Shown here piece after piece: positions 8,518-16,579 of a DNA stretch of 64,000 bases (the first letter of the stretch is position 1; every line of letters starts with the position of its first letter). The position numbers and the translations under genes were made by a program. The stretch is from Flavobacterium sp. ASW18X. GTDB lineage: Bacteria; Bacteroidota; Bacteroidia; Flavobacteriales; Flavobacteriaceae. Below the pieces are notes generated by a model. The model had not been told where the DNA came from, ran no database searches, and was given only the letters and a program-made list of their open reading frames with translations. The DNA is taken from NCBI RefSeq assembly GCF_005144745.1, contig NZ_SWKK01000003.1, positions 248,001 through 312,000 on the forward strand, written 5' to 3'.

Positions 8518-8560
8518 TATAAACCCTGTAAACAATAAAGTTGCGCAGGGTTTATACTTT
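8518..8560. terminator. Hairpin between convergent sbtA-like and grpB-like genes
   Basis: An 11-bp stem (TATAAACCCTG at 8518-8528 pairing with 8546-8556) with a 17-base loop, followed on the plus strand by only four T residues. Probable weak shared terminator. Confidence 0.5.
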
Positions 8561-9127
8561 TGGGAGTAAAGCTAAAGTTTCTTTAATGAAATTTGTTTTA
8601 CCGAGGACATAGGCACCACGGTCGTTTTTAAATTGAGCAGCAAGGTTTATTTTAAGAGCCTCGTAGGCTTTTGCTCTGGTAAGATTAGCAATTAAGTAAT
8701 CTCTAAATTTTAATTGTTCCCACATTGCATTATGTATTGGACACATATGAATATGAAAAATTTGCGATTTTTTTCCATCTAAATGATAGCCTTTTCCAAA
8801 GCTAGAGTAAGCGGCAATCCCTTCTCTTTCTGGTACAACAAAATGTGTGTAGCCTAACATCGTAAATTCTGCTATTAAATGCTCATCAAACAAAAGTGCT
8901 TCTGGTATTTCAATTATAATATCAATGTAAGGTTTGGATTTGATGGTTGGGATAGATGAGCTGCCAAAATGTTCTATGCGTAACAGTTTTGAGCTTCCTA
9001 TTTTTGATAGTAGTAATTCTTTTTCTTCTTGAAACCGTTGTTTCCACAAAGGGTTATGCTCTTCTAAAGCGATTGGGAAAAGGGTGTTCCATTCGTCTTT
9101 GGTTAAATCGAGCAGTGTTTTTTTCAT
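8552..9127 (-). CDS. GrpB/UPF0157 family nucleotidyltransferase-like protein
   Basis: A 191-residue protein of the GrpB (UPF0157) family, which has a nucleotidyltransferase-like fold of unproven activity. The signature is IEHFGSSSIPTIKSKPYIDI near residues 51-70, followed by HIHMCP and the FRDYLIAN segment. Length and motif order are normal for the family. It stands alone between the sbtA-like cluster and the tRNA genes. A biochemical role cannot be assigned from sequence. Confidence 0.82.
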   Translation of the reverse strand: MKKTLLDLTKDEWNTLFPIALEEHNPLWKQRFQEEKELLLSKIGSSKLLRIEHFGSSSIPTIKSKPYIDIIIEIPEALLFDEHLIAEFTMLGYTHFVVPEREGIAAYSSFGKGYHLDGKKSQIFHIHMCPIHNAMWEQLKFRDYLIANLTRAKAYEALKINLAAQFKNDRGAYVLGKTNFIKETLALLPKV

Positions 9128-9181
9128 GAGGATTTGATGCTTATTGTTATAATAGCTGGCAAAATTTAACTTTATCGCAAT

Positions 9182-9218
9182 AAAAAACCCTTCAAAATCA
9201 GAAGATTAAGAAGGGTTT
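9182..9218 (-). terminator. Terminator of the tRNA transcript
   Basis: A 9-bp stem (AAACCCTTC/GAAGGGTTT) that on the minus strand is followed by a run of T residues, just downstream of tRNA-Leu. Confidence 0.65.
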
Positions 9219-9221
9219 CTG

Positions 9222-9306
9222 TACTCGAGGCGGGACTTGAACCCGCACGGGCAAGATGCCCACAGGATTTTAAGTCCGGCGTGTCTACCAATTCCACCAC
9301 TCGAGC
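9222..9306 (-). tRNA. tRNA-Leu(TAA)
   Basis: Reads 5' GCTCGAG acceptor, a GGTAGACAC D-arm as in leucine tRNAs, anticodon TAA in the context ACTTAAAA, a long variable arm, the TpsiC arm GGTTCAAGTCC and the matching CTCGAGT acceptor with A73. The CCA end is not encoded. It is 85 bases, a class II tRNA. It is transcribed on the minus strand and is probably co-transcribed with tRNA-Gly just upstream. Confidence 0.93.
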
Positions 9307-9344
9307 AGGACTTAATTAAAAATACACTTTTAAAGTGATTTTTG

Positions 9345-9417
9345 AGCGAAAAACGGGATTCGAACCCGCGACCTCCACCTTGGCAAGGTGATGCTCTACC
9401 AACTGAGCTATTTTCGC
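9345..9417 (-). tRNA. tRNA-Gly(GCC)
   Basis: Acceptor GCGAAAA pairs with TTTTCGC, the D-arm has AGCTCAGTTGGTAGAGC, the anticodon loop reads CTTGCCAAG giving GCC, the TpsiC arm has GGTTCGAATCC, and the discriminator is U73, as expected for glycine. CCA is not encoded. It lies 38 bases upstream of tRNA-Leu on the same strand. Confidence 0.94.
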
Positions 9418-9493
9418 GTTTTTAAAGAACGTCATCGTTTTTCCCGATGCGGATGCAAATTTAAAACAATTATTTAAAAGACAAAGCTATTTT

Positions 9494-12112
9494 TTAAGAA
9501 GTTGCAGATTTCTTTTTGCTTAACAATCTTTTTATCTCATTTAACTTCATCAAAGCTTCTACGGGTGTAAGTGTATCTATGTCTAAATGAAGTATTTCCT
9601 CTTTAATTTCTTCCAAAAGTGGGTCGTCTAAATTAAAAAAGCTTAGTTGCATTTTTTCTTCTTCTTGTTGCAACTTTCCAGAAATTTCTTCACTAGAATG
9701 CGACTTTTCTAGTTTTTTAAGGATTTTGTTAGCCTTGTTCAGTACCTGTTGCGGCATGCCAGCCATCTTTGCTACATGTATTCCAAAACTATGTTCACTA
9801 CCTCCAGGGACTAATTTGCGTAAAAAAAGCACATTGTCTTTGAGTTCTTTTACGGCTACATTGTAATTTTTAATTCGGGTGAAGGTATTGGTCATTTCAT
9901 TGAGCTCATGGTAATGTGTTGCAAATAGTGTTTTTGCTTTTGCAGGATGCTCATGCAGATATTCTGTAATGGCCCATGCAATAGAAATACCGTCATAAGT
10001 GCTGGTTCCTCTACCTATCTCATCCAAGAGAATTAAGCTGTTTTCAGAAAGATTGTTAAGAATAGATGCTGTTTCGTTCATTTCTACCATAAAAGTAGAT
10101 TCGCCCATAGAAATATTATCACTAGCTCCAACACGTGTAAAAATTTTGTCTACTACACCAATTTCTGCACTGCTTGCAGGGACAAAACTGCCCATTTGCG
10201 CTAACAAAACTATAAGAGCTGTTTGTCTTAGAATAGCGGACTTACCACTCATATTAGGTCCGGTAATCATGATAATTTGTTGTGCTTCTCTATTTAAGAA
10301 AACATCATTGGTAATGTAACTTTCGCCTAGTGGTAACTGTTTTTCTATTACGGGATGTCTCCCTTCTTTAATATCCAGAATGGCGTTGGTAGTTATGGTT
10401 GGTTTCTGGTAATTGTTTTCTACAGAAAGTTGCGCAAAACCACACAAACAGTCTAACTTACCAATTAAATAGCCATTTTGTTGCACTTGGGGAATGTATT
10501 CTTGCATCCATACCAAGAGTTGTTCAAACAGTTGCTGTTCCAAACTTAAGATGCGTTCTTCTGCGCCTAGAATTTTAGCTTCGTATTCCTTTAATTCTTC
10601 GGTTATATAGCGCTCTGCATTTACTAATGTTTGCTTGCGAACCCAATTCTCTGGGACTTTGTTTTTATGCGTATTTCTAACTTCTATATAATAACCAAAA
10701 ACATTGTTAGAAGCTATTTTTAAACTTGTAATGCCGGTTGCCTCGCTCTCTCTTTGGAGCATTTGGTCTAGGTAATCTTTGCTAGAAAATGCAATGTTCC
10801 GTAGCTCATCCAATTCGCTAGAATACCCGGTTGCAATCGTTTGCCCTTTTGCTAATAGCACTGGAGCTTCTTCATGCACCATTTCTTTTATTTTGTTTCG
10901 GAGCGCGGCACAATCGTGCAATTGCTCACCTAATTGCTGTAATGCTAAAGTTTCAGCTTCTGTACAAAGTTGTTTTAAGGGAAAAATAGCCTCGAGTGAG
11001 TTTTTAAGTTGGATAACCTCCTTGGGATTTATTTTTCCCGTGGCTACTTTAGAAATTAAGCGTTCTAAATCCCCCATCTGTTTGATCCAATGTCTAGATT
11101 TATCTAGATGCGGAGCATTTTCCTTTAAAAATTCTACAACAGATAAACGATCTTCTATCTTGTCCTTGTCTTTTAAGGGTAGTGCAAGCCATCTTTTTAG
11201 CAGACGCCCTCCCATAGGAGATATAGTTTTATCTATAACAGAAAGTAGCGTGGTAGCATTGGGATTATGGCTACCATATAATTCTAAATTACGAATGGTA
11301 AAACGGTCCATCCAAACAAATTCCTCGTCCGCAATACGCTGTAATTTAGTTATATGTTGTAGCTGTCTGTGTTGTGTTTCTGATAGATAATGTAAAATAG
11401 CTCCAGCAGCAATGGTGCCACAGCTTAAGTGTGCTACACCAAAACCTTGTAGAGAATTGGTTTTAAAATGACTATTAAGCTTTTCTTGCGTAAAATCTTC
11501 TTGAAAAACCCAATCTTCTAGTAAGAAACTATGGTGTTGGTGGCCAAAATGCTGCGGAAACTCTAACTTTTGTTTTTTAGAAATTAGAACTTCATTCGGC
11601 GCAAAATTCTGTAACAGCTTATCAATCTGGCTATTGTTTCCTTCGGCAACTAAAAATTCACCAGTAGAGATATCTAAAAAAGAAACTCCTAATTTGTTTC
11701 TCCCAAAATGTACAGCAGCTAAAAAATTGTTGCTTTTGGCGTTTAAAATATCATCATTTAGTGCTACACCGGGAGTAACTAACTCGGTAACACCGCGTTT
11801 AACAATGGTTTTGGTTTGCTTAGGGTCTTCTAATTGATCACAGATAGCAACCCGTTCCCCTGCTTTTACCAATTTGGGTAAATAGGTATTTAAAGAGTGA
11901 TGAGGAAAGCCAGCAAGTTCTGTTTGGTCCCCACCATTGTTTCTATGGGTTAAAACAATACCTAGAATTTGCGCAGCTTTAACGGCATCTTCCCCAAAAG
12001 TTTCATAAAAATCCCCAACCCTAAAAAGTAACATAGCATCTGGATGCTTTGTTTTAATAGCATTGTACTGCTGCATCAACGGAGTTACCTTCTTTGTCTT
12101 CTTTCCTGCCAA
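9494..12112 (-). CDS. mutS: DNA mismatch repair protein MutS
   Basis: Recognises mispaired bases and small loops and recruits MutL. The 872-residue protein has the N-terminal mismatch-binding motif GDFYETFG (about residues 32-39), the connector and lever domains, the Walker A sequence GPNMSGKS, the Walker B region [14 protein letters not shown] and the ATHYHEL histidine motif. Length is normal for MutS1. No MutL is adjacent. The C-terminal segment is lysine-rich and lacks a clear tetramerisation domain, a detail that varies across bacteria. It diverges from the RNA methyltransferase gene. Confidence 0.97.
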   Translation of the reverse strand: MAGKKTKKVTPLMQQYNAIKTKHPDAMLLFRVGDFYETFGEDAVKAAQILGIVLTHRNNGGDQTELAGFPHHSLNTYLPKLVKAGERVAICDQLEDPKQTKTIVKRGVTELVTPGVALNDDILNAKSNNFLAAVHFGRNKLGVSFLDISTGEFLVAEGNNSQIDKLLQNFAPNEVLISKKQKLEFPQHFGHQHHSFLLEDWVFQEDFTQEKLNSHFKTNSLQGFGVAHLSCGTIAAGAILHYLSETQHRQLQHITKLQRIADEEFVWMDRFTIRNLELYGSHNPNATTLLSVIDKTISPMGGRLLKRWLALPLKDKDKIEDRLSVVEFLKENAPHLDKSRHWIKQMGDLERLISKVATGKINPKEVIQLKNSLEAIFPLKQLCTEAETLALQQLGEQLHDCAALRNKIKEMVHEEAPVLLAKGQTIATGYSSELDELRNIAFSSKDYLDQMLQRESEATGITSLKIASNNVFGYYIEVRNTHKNKVPENWVRKQTLVNAERYITEELKEYEAKILGAEERILSLEQQLFEQLLVWMQEYIPQVQQNGYLIGKLDCLCGFAQLSVENNYQKPTITTNAILDIKEGRHPVIEKQLPLGESYITNDVFLNREAQQIIMITGPNMSGKSAILRQTALIVLLAQMGSFVPASSAEIGVVDKIFTRVGASDNISMGESTFMVEMNETASILNNLSENSLILLDEIGRGTSTYDGISIAWAITEYLHEHPAKAKTLFATHYHELNEMTNTFTRIKNYNVAVKELKDNVLFLRKLVPGGSEHSFGIHVAKMAGMPQQVLNKANKILKKLEKSHSSEEISGKLQQEEEKMQLSFFNLDDPLLEEIKEEILHLDIDTLTPVEALMKLNEIKRLLSKKKSATS

Positions 12113-12206
12113 AATTGAGCTTCTTTATTTCTTTTTTCGAAAATATAAAGATGCCAAGGTTTCTTTCAATTTTGTTGATATTTACAGCTCAAAAGTGAAT
12201 AATTAA

Positions 12207-12737
12207 ATGCGAAAGTTAGCCAACGACGAATTAGATAGGAAAAATGTAGCGGAATTTAAGGCTGCAGAGAAATTACCCGTTTCTCTAATATTGGACAACA
12301 TCAGAAGTTTAAATAATATTGGATCTGTATTCCGCACTGCCGATGCTTTCTTAATTAAAAAAATTTACCTGTGCGGTATTACTGCTAAACCTCCGCATAA
12401 AGACATACAAAAAACAGCTTTGGGCGCTACAGATAGCGTGGCTTGGGAATACGTAGAAGATACGTCAGAGTTGGTACAGCGTTTACAAAAAGAAAAGGTG
12501 CATGTGGCGGCGCTTGAGCAAGCAGAAAATGCTACAATGCTCCACACATTCACCCCAGTGATTGACCAAGAATATGCCTTGGTGTTTGGTAATGAAGTTA
12601 AAGGGGTGTCTCAACAGGTGGTTACTGCTAGTGATACGGTTCTAGAAATACCTCAATTTGGCACCAAACACTCTTTAAATATTGCGGTAAGTACAGGAGT
12701 TGTTGTTTGGGATTTTTGGAATAAACTAATGGGCTAA
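12207..12737 (+). CDS. SpoU/TrmH family RNA 2'-O-methyltransferase
   Basis: A 176-residue SPOUT-fold methyltransferase that uses S-adenosylmethionine to methylate a ribose 2'-OH. The three SpoU motifs are present: NIRSLNNIGSVFRTADAF (motif 1, about residues 31-48), LVFGNEVKGVSQQV (motif 2), and EIPQFGTKHSLNIAVSTGV (motif 3). The small size lacks an extra RNA-binding domain, so the target (tRNA or rRNA position) cannot be given. It is divergent from mutS and ends just before a hairpin that serves the opposite strand. Confidence 0.88.
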   Translation: MRKLANDELDRKNVAEFKAAEKLPVSLILDNIRSLNNIGSVFRTADAFLIKKIYLCGITAKPPHKDIQKTALGATDSVAWEYVEDTSELVQRLQKEKVHVAALEQAENATMLHTFTPVIDQEYALVFGNEVKGVSQQVVTASDTVLEIPQFGTKHSLNIAVSTGVVVWDFWNKLMG

Positions 12738-12740
12738 AAC

Positions 12741-12764
12741 AAAAAAACCTCGGTGAAACCGAGG
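12741..12764 (-). terminator. Terminator downstream of folK-dNK
   Basis: Stem CCTCGG/CCGAGG with a five-base loop. On the minus strand it is followed by seven T residues. It lies about 85 bases past the stop of the minus-strand folK-dNK gene. Confidence 0.7.
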
Positions 12765-12848
12765 CATAACATATAGTTTGAGTTAGTTAGTTTCTGACAA
12801 AGCAGGTCGCTAATAAAGTAAAACCATTTCTTAAATCCAAATGTTTTC

Positions 12849-14003
12849 TTAAATAATCGTAAGCTGTTTTTCTAGTAGTTTGGCTTCAATGGCATCTAAA
12901 ATATATTCATAATCATGTCTGTTTGCCACAAAATCAAGATCTTGCATATCTATAATTAATGCATTTTGTTCCGGATAACTTTTTAGAAAATCCATATAAC
13001 TTTTGTTAATGGTTTCTAGATAATCCGGCTTAATATCCTGTTCATATGCACGCCCTCGTTTTTTAATTTGCTGCAATAAACGCTCTGTATTTTGGTACAG
13101 ATACACGTAAACATCTGGTTTGCGTACTTCTTTATACATAACGTTAAAGACCCTGCGGTACAACTCGAACTCATCTTTTTGTAAGGTGACTTTTGCAAAA
13201 ATGAGCGATTTAAAAATGTCGTAATCACTCACCATAAATTGTTTAAATAAATCAAACTGACTTGTGTCGTCCATAAATTGCTGGTAGCGGTCTGCCAAAA
13301 AAGACATTTCTAAAGCAAAAGCATACCTGCTTTGGTCTTTGTAAAATTTGGGCAAAAAAGGGTTGTCTGCAAAACGTTCTAAAACAAGTTTAGCATTAAA
13401 CTCATCTGCAATCATATGGGTTAAGGTGGTTTTTCCTGCGCCAATATTTCCTTCTATAGATATAAATTGTACCTGAGAAAAAAGGTGGGCTCTATCTCTA
13501 AACAATCTTAAATGCTTTTTTTCTAGGGGGGGTTTATCGCGTAGCTCCATAAAAAGGTTGCGCGTATCTTTCTTAAGAATAGGGTGATAAAATTGAGGCG
13601 CTACATCTGCCAAAGGTTTCAATACAAAGCTACGGTCTTGCATACGGGGATGTGGAACCTCTAAATCGTCCTCTACAATAATAGCTTCTTCATAATAAAT
13701 AAGATCAAGATCTATGGGTCTATCAGTATAGCCTTCATTTAGTTTTCTTTCTCTACCTAACTCTTTCTCTAATTGCAATAACTGGGCTAGTACCTGTTTG
13801 GCACTAAATTTTGTGTTAACAGAAATACAAGCATTGTAGAATGGAGCGCCATCAAAACCTACAGCCTCGTTTTCATAAATAGAAGAAGTTTTTAGCACAT
13901 TGCCAATACGTCTGCCTAGCTCAAATACTGCTCTTTGCAGATTTAGATAGCGGTTGCCAACATTGCTTCCTAAAGAGATATATGCGGTTTTTTCGTTGCT
14001 CAT
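12849..14003 (-). CDS. folK: Fusion of HPPK (FolK) and a deoxynucleoside kinase
   Basis: A 384-residue two-domain enzyme. The N-terminal half (about residues 5-155) is 6-hydroxymethyl-7,8-dihydropterin pyrophosphokinase for folate synthesis, with AYISLGSNVGNR, the RPIDLDLIYY motif and VPHPRM. The C-terminal half (about 175-384) is a deoxynucleoside kinase with P-loop GNIGAGKTT, ERFADNPFLPKFY, and the lid RGRAYEQ. In the position of the usual DRT/DRS motif this copy reads SDYDIF, so the arginine there is a tyrosine. The start is set at the ATG at 14003, giving MSNEKTAYISLG; an ATG at 14039 would add an unlikely hydrophobic leader. It is divergent from sppA. Such fusions are known in Bacteroidota. 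Confidence 0.92.
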   Translation of the reverse strand: MSNEKTAYISLGSNVGNRYLNLQRAVFELGRRIGNVLKTSSIYENEAVGFDGAPFYNACISVNTKFSAKQVLAQLLQLEKELGRERKLNEGYTDRPIDLDLIYYEEAIIVEDDLEVPHPRMQDRSFVLKPLADVAPQFYHPILKKDTRNLFMELRDKPPLEKKHLRLFRDRAHLFSQVQFISIEGNIGAGKTTLTHMIADEFNAKLVLERFADNPFLPKFYKDQSRYAFALEMSFLADRYQQFMDDTSQFDLFKQFMVSDYDIFKSLIFAKVTLQKDEFELYRRVFNVMYKEVRKPDVYVYLYQNTERLLQQIKKRGRAYEQDIKPDYLETINKSYMDFLKSYPEQNALIIDMQDLDFVANRHDYEYILDAIEAKLLEKQLTII

Positions 14004-14045
14004 ACTTAGAAAGGAACAAAGTAAATAAAAGATGTGCACAATGGT

Positions 14046-14053
14046 TATCTTTG
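14046..14053 (+). promoter_or_regulatory. -7 promoter box upstream of sppA
   Basis: TATCTTTG, a perfect TAnnTTTG match, 18 bases before the sppA ATG. No convincing -33 box was seen. Confidence 0.5.
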
Positions 14054-14071
14054 GAGCATAAATAAATTTAA

Positions 14072-15832
14072 ATGAAATTTTTAAGAAACCTTTTGGCGGC
14101 TATAATTGGTTGTCTAATAGCCTTTGGGATATTGTTCTTTATGTTTTTTCTTTTAACTGCACTGTTAGGTAGCGCAGGTGATGAAGTTGTGGTAAAAGAA
14201 AATTCCGTTTTACAAATAAGCTTTACAGAGCCTATTTATGACTACCAAGGCGGTAATGCAGATGATCCATTTGCTGCTTTATTTGAACAGGGACAAGGTT
14301 TGGATAAAATACTACACGCTATATCTGTTGCTAAGAATGATGATAAAATAAAAGGAATAAGCCTTACCCAAGGTTTTTTAATGTCTGGTTTGGCACAAAC
14401 GCAAGAAATACGAAATGCCCTGCAAGACTTTAAAACTGAGGGTAAATTTGTATATGCATATGCGGATTACTACGGACAGCAAGATTATTATTTGGCAAGT
14501 GTTGCAGATAAAGTTTTCGTAAATCCCCAGGGTTTAATGGACTTTAAAGGTTTAGCATCAGAAGTATTGTATTACAAAAAACTACAAGAAAAAACAGGCC
14601 TGAAAATGGAAGTTATTCGCCATGGCAAATATAAAAGTGCTGTAGAACCATTTTTAGCAGATGAAATGTCAGCAGAGAATAGAACGCAACTTAAAGAACT
14701 ATTAACTTCTGTTTGGGATGCTATGTTGGTAGATATAGCAGACTCTAGAAAATTGTCTGTATCAGAATTAAATACTATTGCAGATACGTTAGGGGGTAGA
14801 ACAGCAAAAATGGCTGTAGCTAATGGCTTGTTAGATGGTGTGCTTTATTTGGATGAATATGAAAATACTATAAAAGAAACCCTTGGTATTGCAAAAGATA
14901 AGAAGGTTAATTACGTGGAACTGGGAGATTATATTAAGAGTGCTAATAACAAGAATAAACCTAAAGGCAGTAATAAAATTGCGGTGATTTATGCGCAAGG
15001 TGAAATAATGTACGGTGATGGCTCTAAGGAGATTATTGGGCAAGGCAATATGCAAGAAGCACTTAAAAAGGTAAGAGAAGATGACGCTATTAAGGCAGTA
15101 GTAATGCGCGTTAACTCCCCTGGCGGTAGTTCTCTGGTTTCTGATATGATTTGGAGAGAAGTAGAACTAACTAAAGCTAAAAAACCAGTAGTAGTTTCTT
15201 TTGGCAATGTAGCGGCCTCTGGCGGATATTACATTGCTGCCGGTGCTAATAAAATTTTTGCAGAACCTACAACAATAACGGGTTCAATAGGGGTGTTTGG
15301 AACCATACCTAATATTCATGAGTTCACCAATGAAATTGGGATAAATGCTGAGCAAGTAGGGACGAATGCAAATTCTGTGGACTACTCGGTTTTTGAACCG
15401 ATGACGGAGCAATTTAGGAATCAGGTTTTAGAAAGTATAGAAGAAACCTATGATACGTTTTTGGACCGTGTAGCAACAGGGCGTGGCATGAGTAAAGATG
15501 AAGTAAATGACATTGCGCAGGGTAGAGTTTGGAGCGGAATAGATGCTCAAAAAATTGGGTTGGTAGACGAATTAGGGAATTTGGAAGATGCTATTGCAGC
15601 TGCAGCAGAATTAGCAGAATTAAAAGAATTTGGCATTAAAAAATATCCAAAGTTTAAATCGGAATTTGAACAAATGATGGAGGGATTAAGCGGCGCAAAG
15701 GTTAAACTTGGGGAGCAAATTATTAAAGAAGAATTAGGAGCTGACAATTATATGCGTTTAAAAGAAATTAAAGCTTTTACAGAAAAAAGAGGTATACAAG
15801 CTAGGTTGCCTTACGATTTAAATATAAAATAA
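14072..15832 (+). CDS. sppA: Signal peptide peptidase SppA, 67-kDa type
   Basis: Membrane-bound serine protease that degrades cleaved signal peptides. At 586 residues it is the long, duplicated form. One N-terminal transmembrane helix (about 8-34) anchors it. The catalytic dyad is visible: Lys188 in HGKYKSAVEPF and Ser383 in AASGGYYIAAG, with the VNSPGGSSLVS strand before it, as in the E. coli enzyme. It has its own -7 promoter box and is followed six bases later by the queuosine precursor transporter gene, so the two may share a transcript. Confidence 0.93.
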   Translation: MKFLRNLLAAIIGCLIAFGILFFMFFLLTALLGSAGDEVVVKENSVLQISFTEPIYDYQGGNADDPFAALFEQGQGLDKILHAISVAKNDDKIKGISLTQGFLMSGLAQTQEIRNALQDFKTEGKFVYAYADYYGQQDYYLASVADKVFVNPQGLMDFKGLASEVLYYKKLQEKTGLKMEVIRHGKYKSAVEPFLADEMSAENRTQLKELLTSVWDAMLVDIADSRKLSVSELNTIADTLGGRTAKMAVANGLLDGVLYLDEYENTIKETLGIAKDKKVNYVELGDYIKSANNKNKPKGSNKIAVIYAQGEIMYGDGSKEIIGQGNMQEALKKVREDDAIKAVVMRVNSPGGSSLVSDMIWREVELTKAKKPVVVSFGNVAASGGYYIAAGANKIFAEPTTITGSIGVFGTIPNIHEFTNEIGINAEQVGTNANSVDYSVFEPMTEQFRNQVLESIEETYDTFLDRVATGRGMSKDEVNDIAQGRVWSGIDAQKIGLVDELGNLEDAIAAAAELAELKEFGIKKYPKFKSEFEQMMEGLSGAKVKLGEQIIKEELGADNYMRLKEIKAFTEKRGIQARLPYDLNIK

Positions 15833-15838
15833 CAGCAC

Positions 15839-16552
15839 TTGACGATAAAAGACCATAAACTCGCATTTAAAATATACTTGTATTTAGGGGCGTTATTTAT
15901 CACCTCTTTGGTGGTAAGTAATCTAATTTTTCAAAAGTTTTTTTATTGGAGGCCTTTTGGAGATGTTTCCATTTTTGGTGCGCCTTTGTTTGAGATTTCT
16001 GTTGGTATATTGCCTTATCCTATTACCTTTTTGATAACAGATTTAATTTCAGAAATTTTTGGACAAAAGAAGGCAAACCAAATTGTAACGGCAGGTATTT
16101 TTGCTTCTTTGTTTTCCATGCTAATTATAATGGTGGCCAATTACGTACCTGCAATCCCAACTAGTCCAATTGGGGATGCTACATTTACTAGTGTTTTTGG
16201 TCTTTCTCCTTTAGGCGTATTAGCCTCTATGCTGGCTTATCTATTTGCGCAGTATATAGATATTTCTATTTACCACTTTTGGAAAAAAATTACCAAAGGA
16301 AAATACTTATGGGTACGGAATAACTTTTCCACTTTTGCCTCACAATTTATAGACACCTTTACCGTTGTGGCATTGCTTTGTATTTTTGAAGTTTTGCCCT
16401 GGTCCAAGTTTTATGGACTGGTAATTAGTGGTTTTCTCTTTAAAGTTTGCATTGCAGTTTTAGATACACCTCTGTTATATTTCTTTGTTTATCTCTTTAG
16501 AAAAAGATTTAACTTAAAAATAGGAGAGGAAATTATTTTGGATAAAGCCTAA
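15839..16552 (+). CDS. Queuosine precursor transporter (YhhQ/VUT family)
   Basis: A 237-residue inner-membrane protein with about six helices, of the family that imports queuosine precursors (preQ0/preQ1) for tRNA modification. Visible signatures are YPITFLITDLISEIFG near residues 60-75, the NxxSTFASQFIDTFTV segment and a basic C-terminus. No ATG is available near the beginning; the frame opens at a TTG at 15839, six bases after the sppA stop, and this is taken as the start. The short gaps on both sides suggest an operon with sppA and the AsmA-like gene. Confidence 0.85.
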   Translation: MTIKDHKLAFKIYLYLGALFITSLVVSNLIFQKFFYWRPFGDVSIFGAPLFEISVGILPYPITFLITDLISEIFGQKKANQIVTAGIFASLFSMLIIMVANYVPAIPTSPIGDATFTSVFGLSPLGVLASMLAYLFAQYIDISIYHFWKKITKGKYLWVRNNFSTFASQFIDTFTVVALLCIFEVLPWSKFYGLVISGFLFKVCIAVLDTPLLYFFVYLFRKRFNLKIGEEIILDKA

Positions 16553-16579
16553 GCGCTTATTTTGATAAAAACTTGTATT

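Noticed and set aside
10779-11390. Open frame of about 200 codons opposite mutS
   Set aside because: Lies wholly within a well-supported mutS gene and has a cysteine/serine-rich shadow composition.
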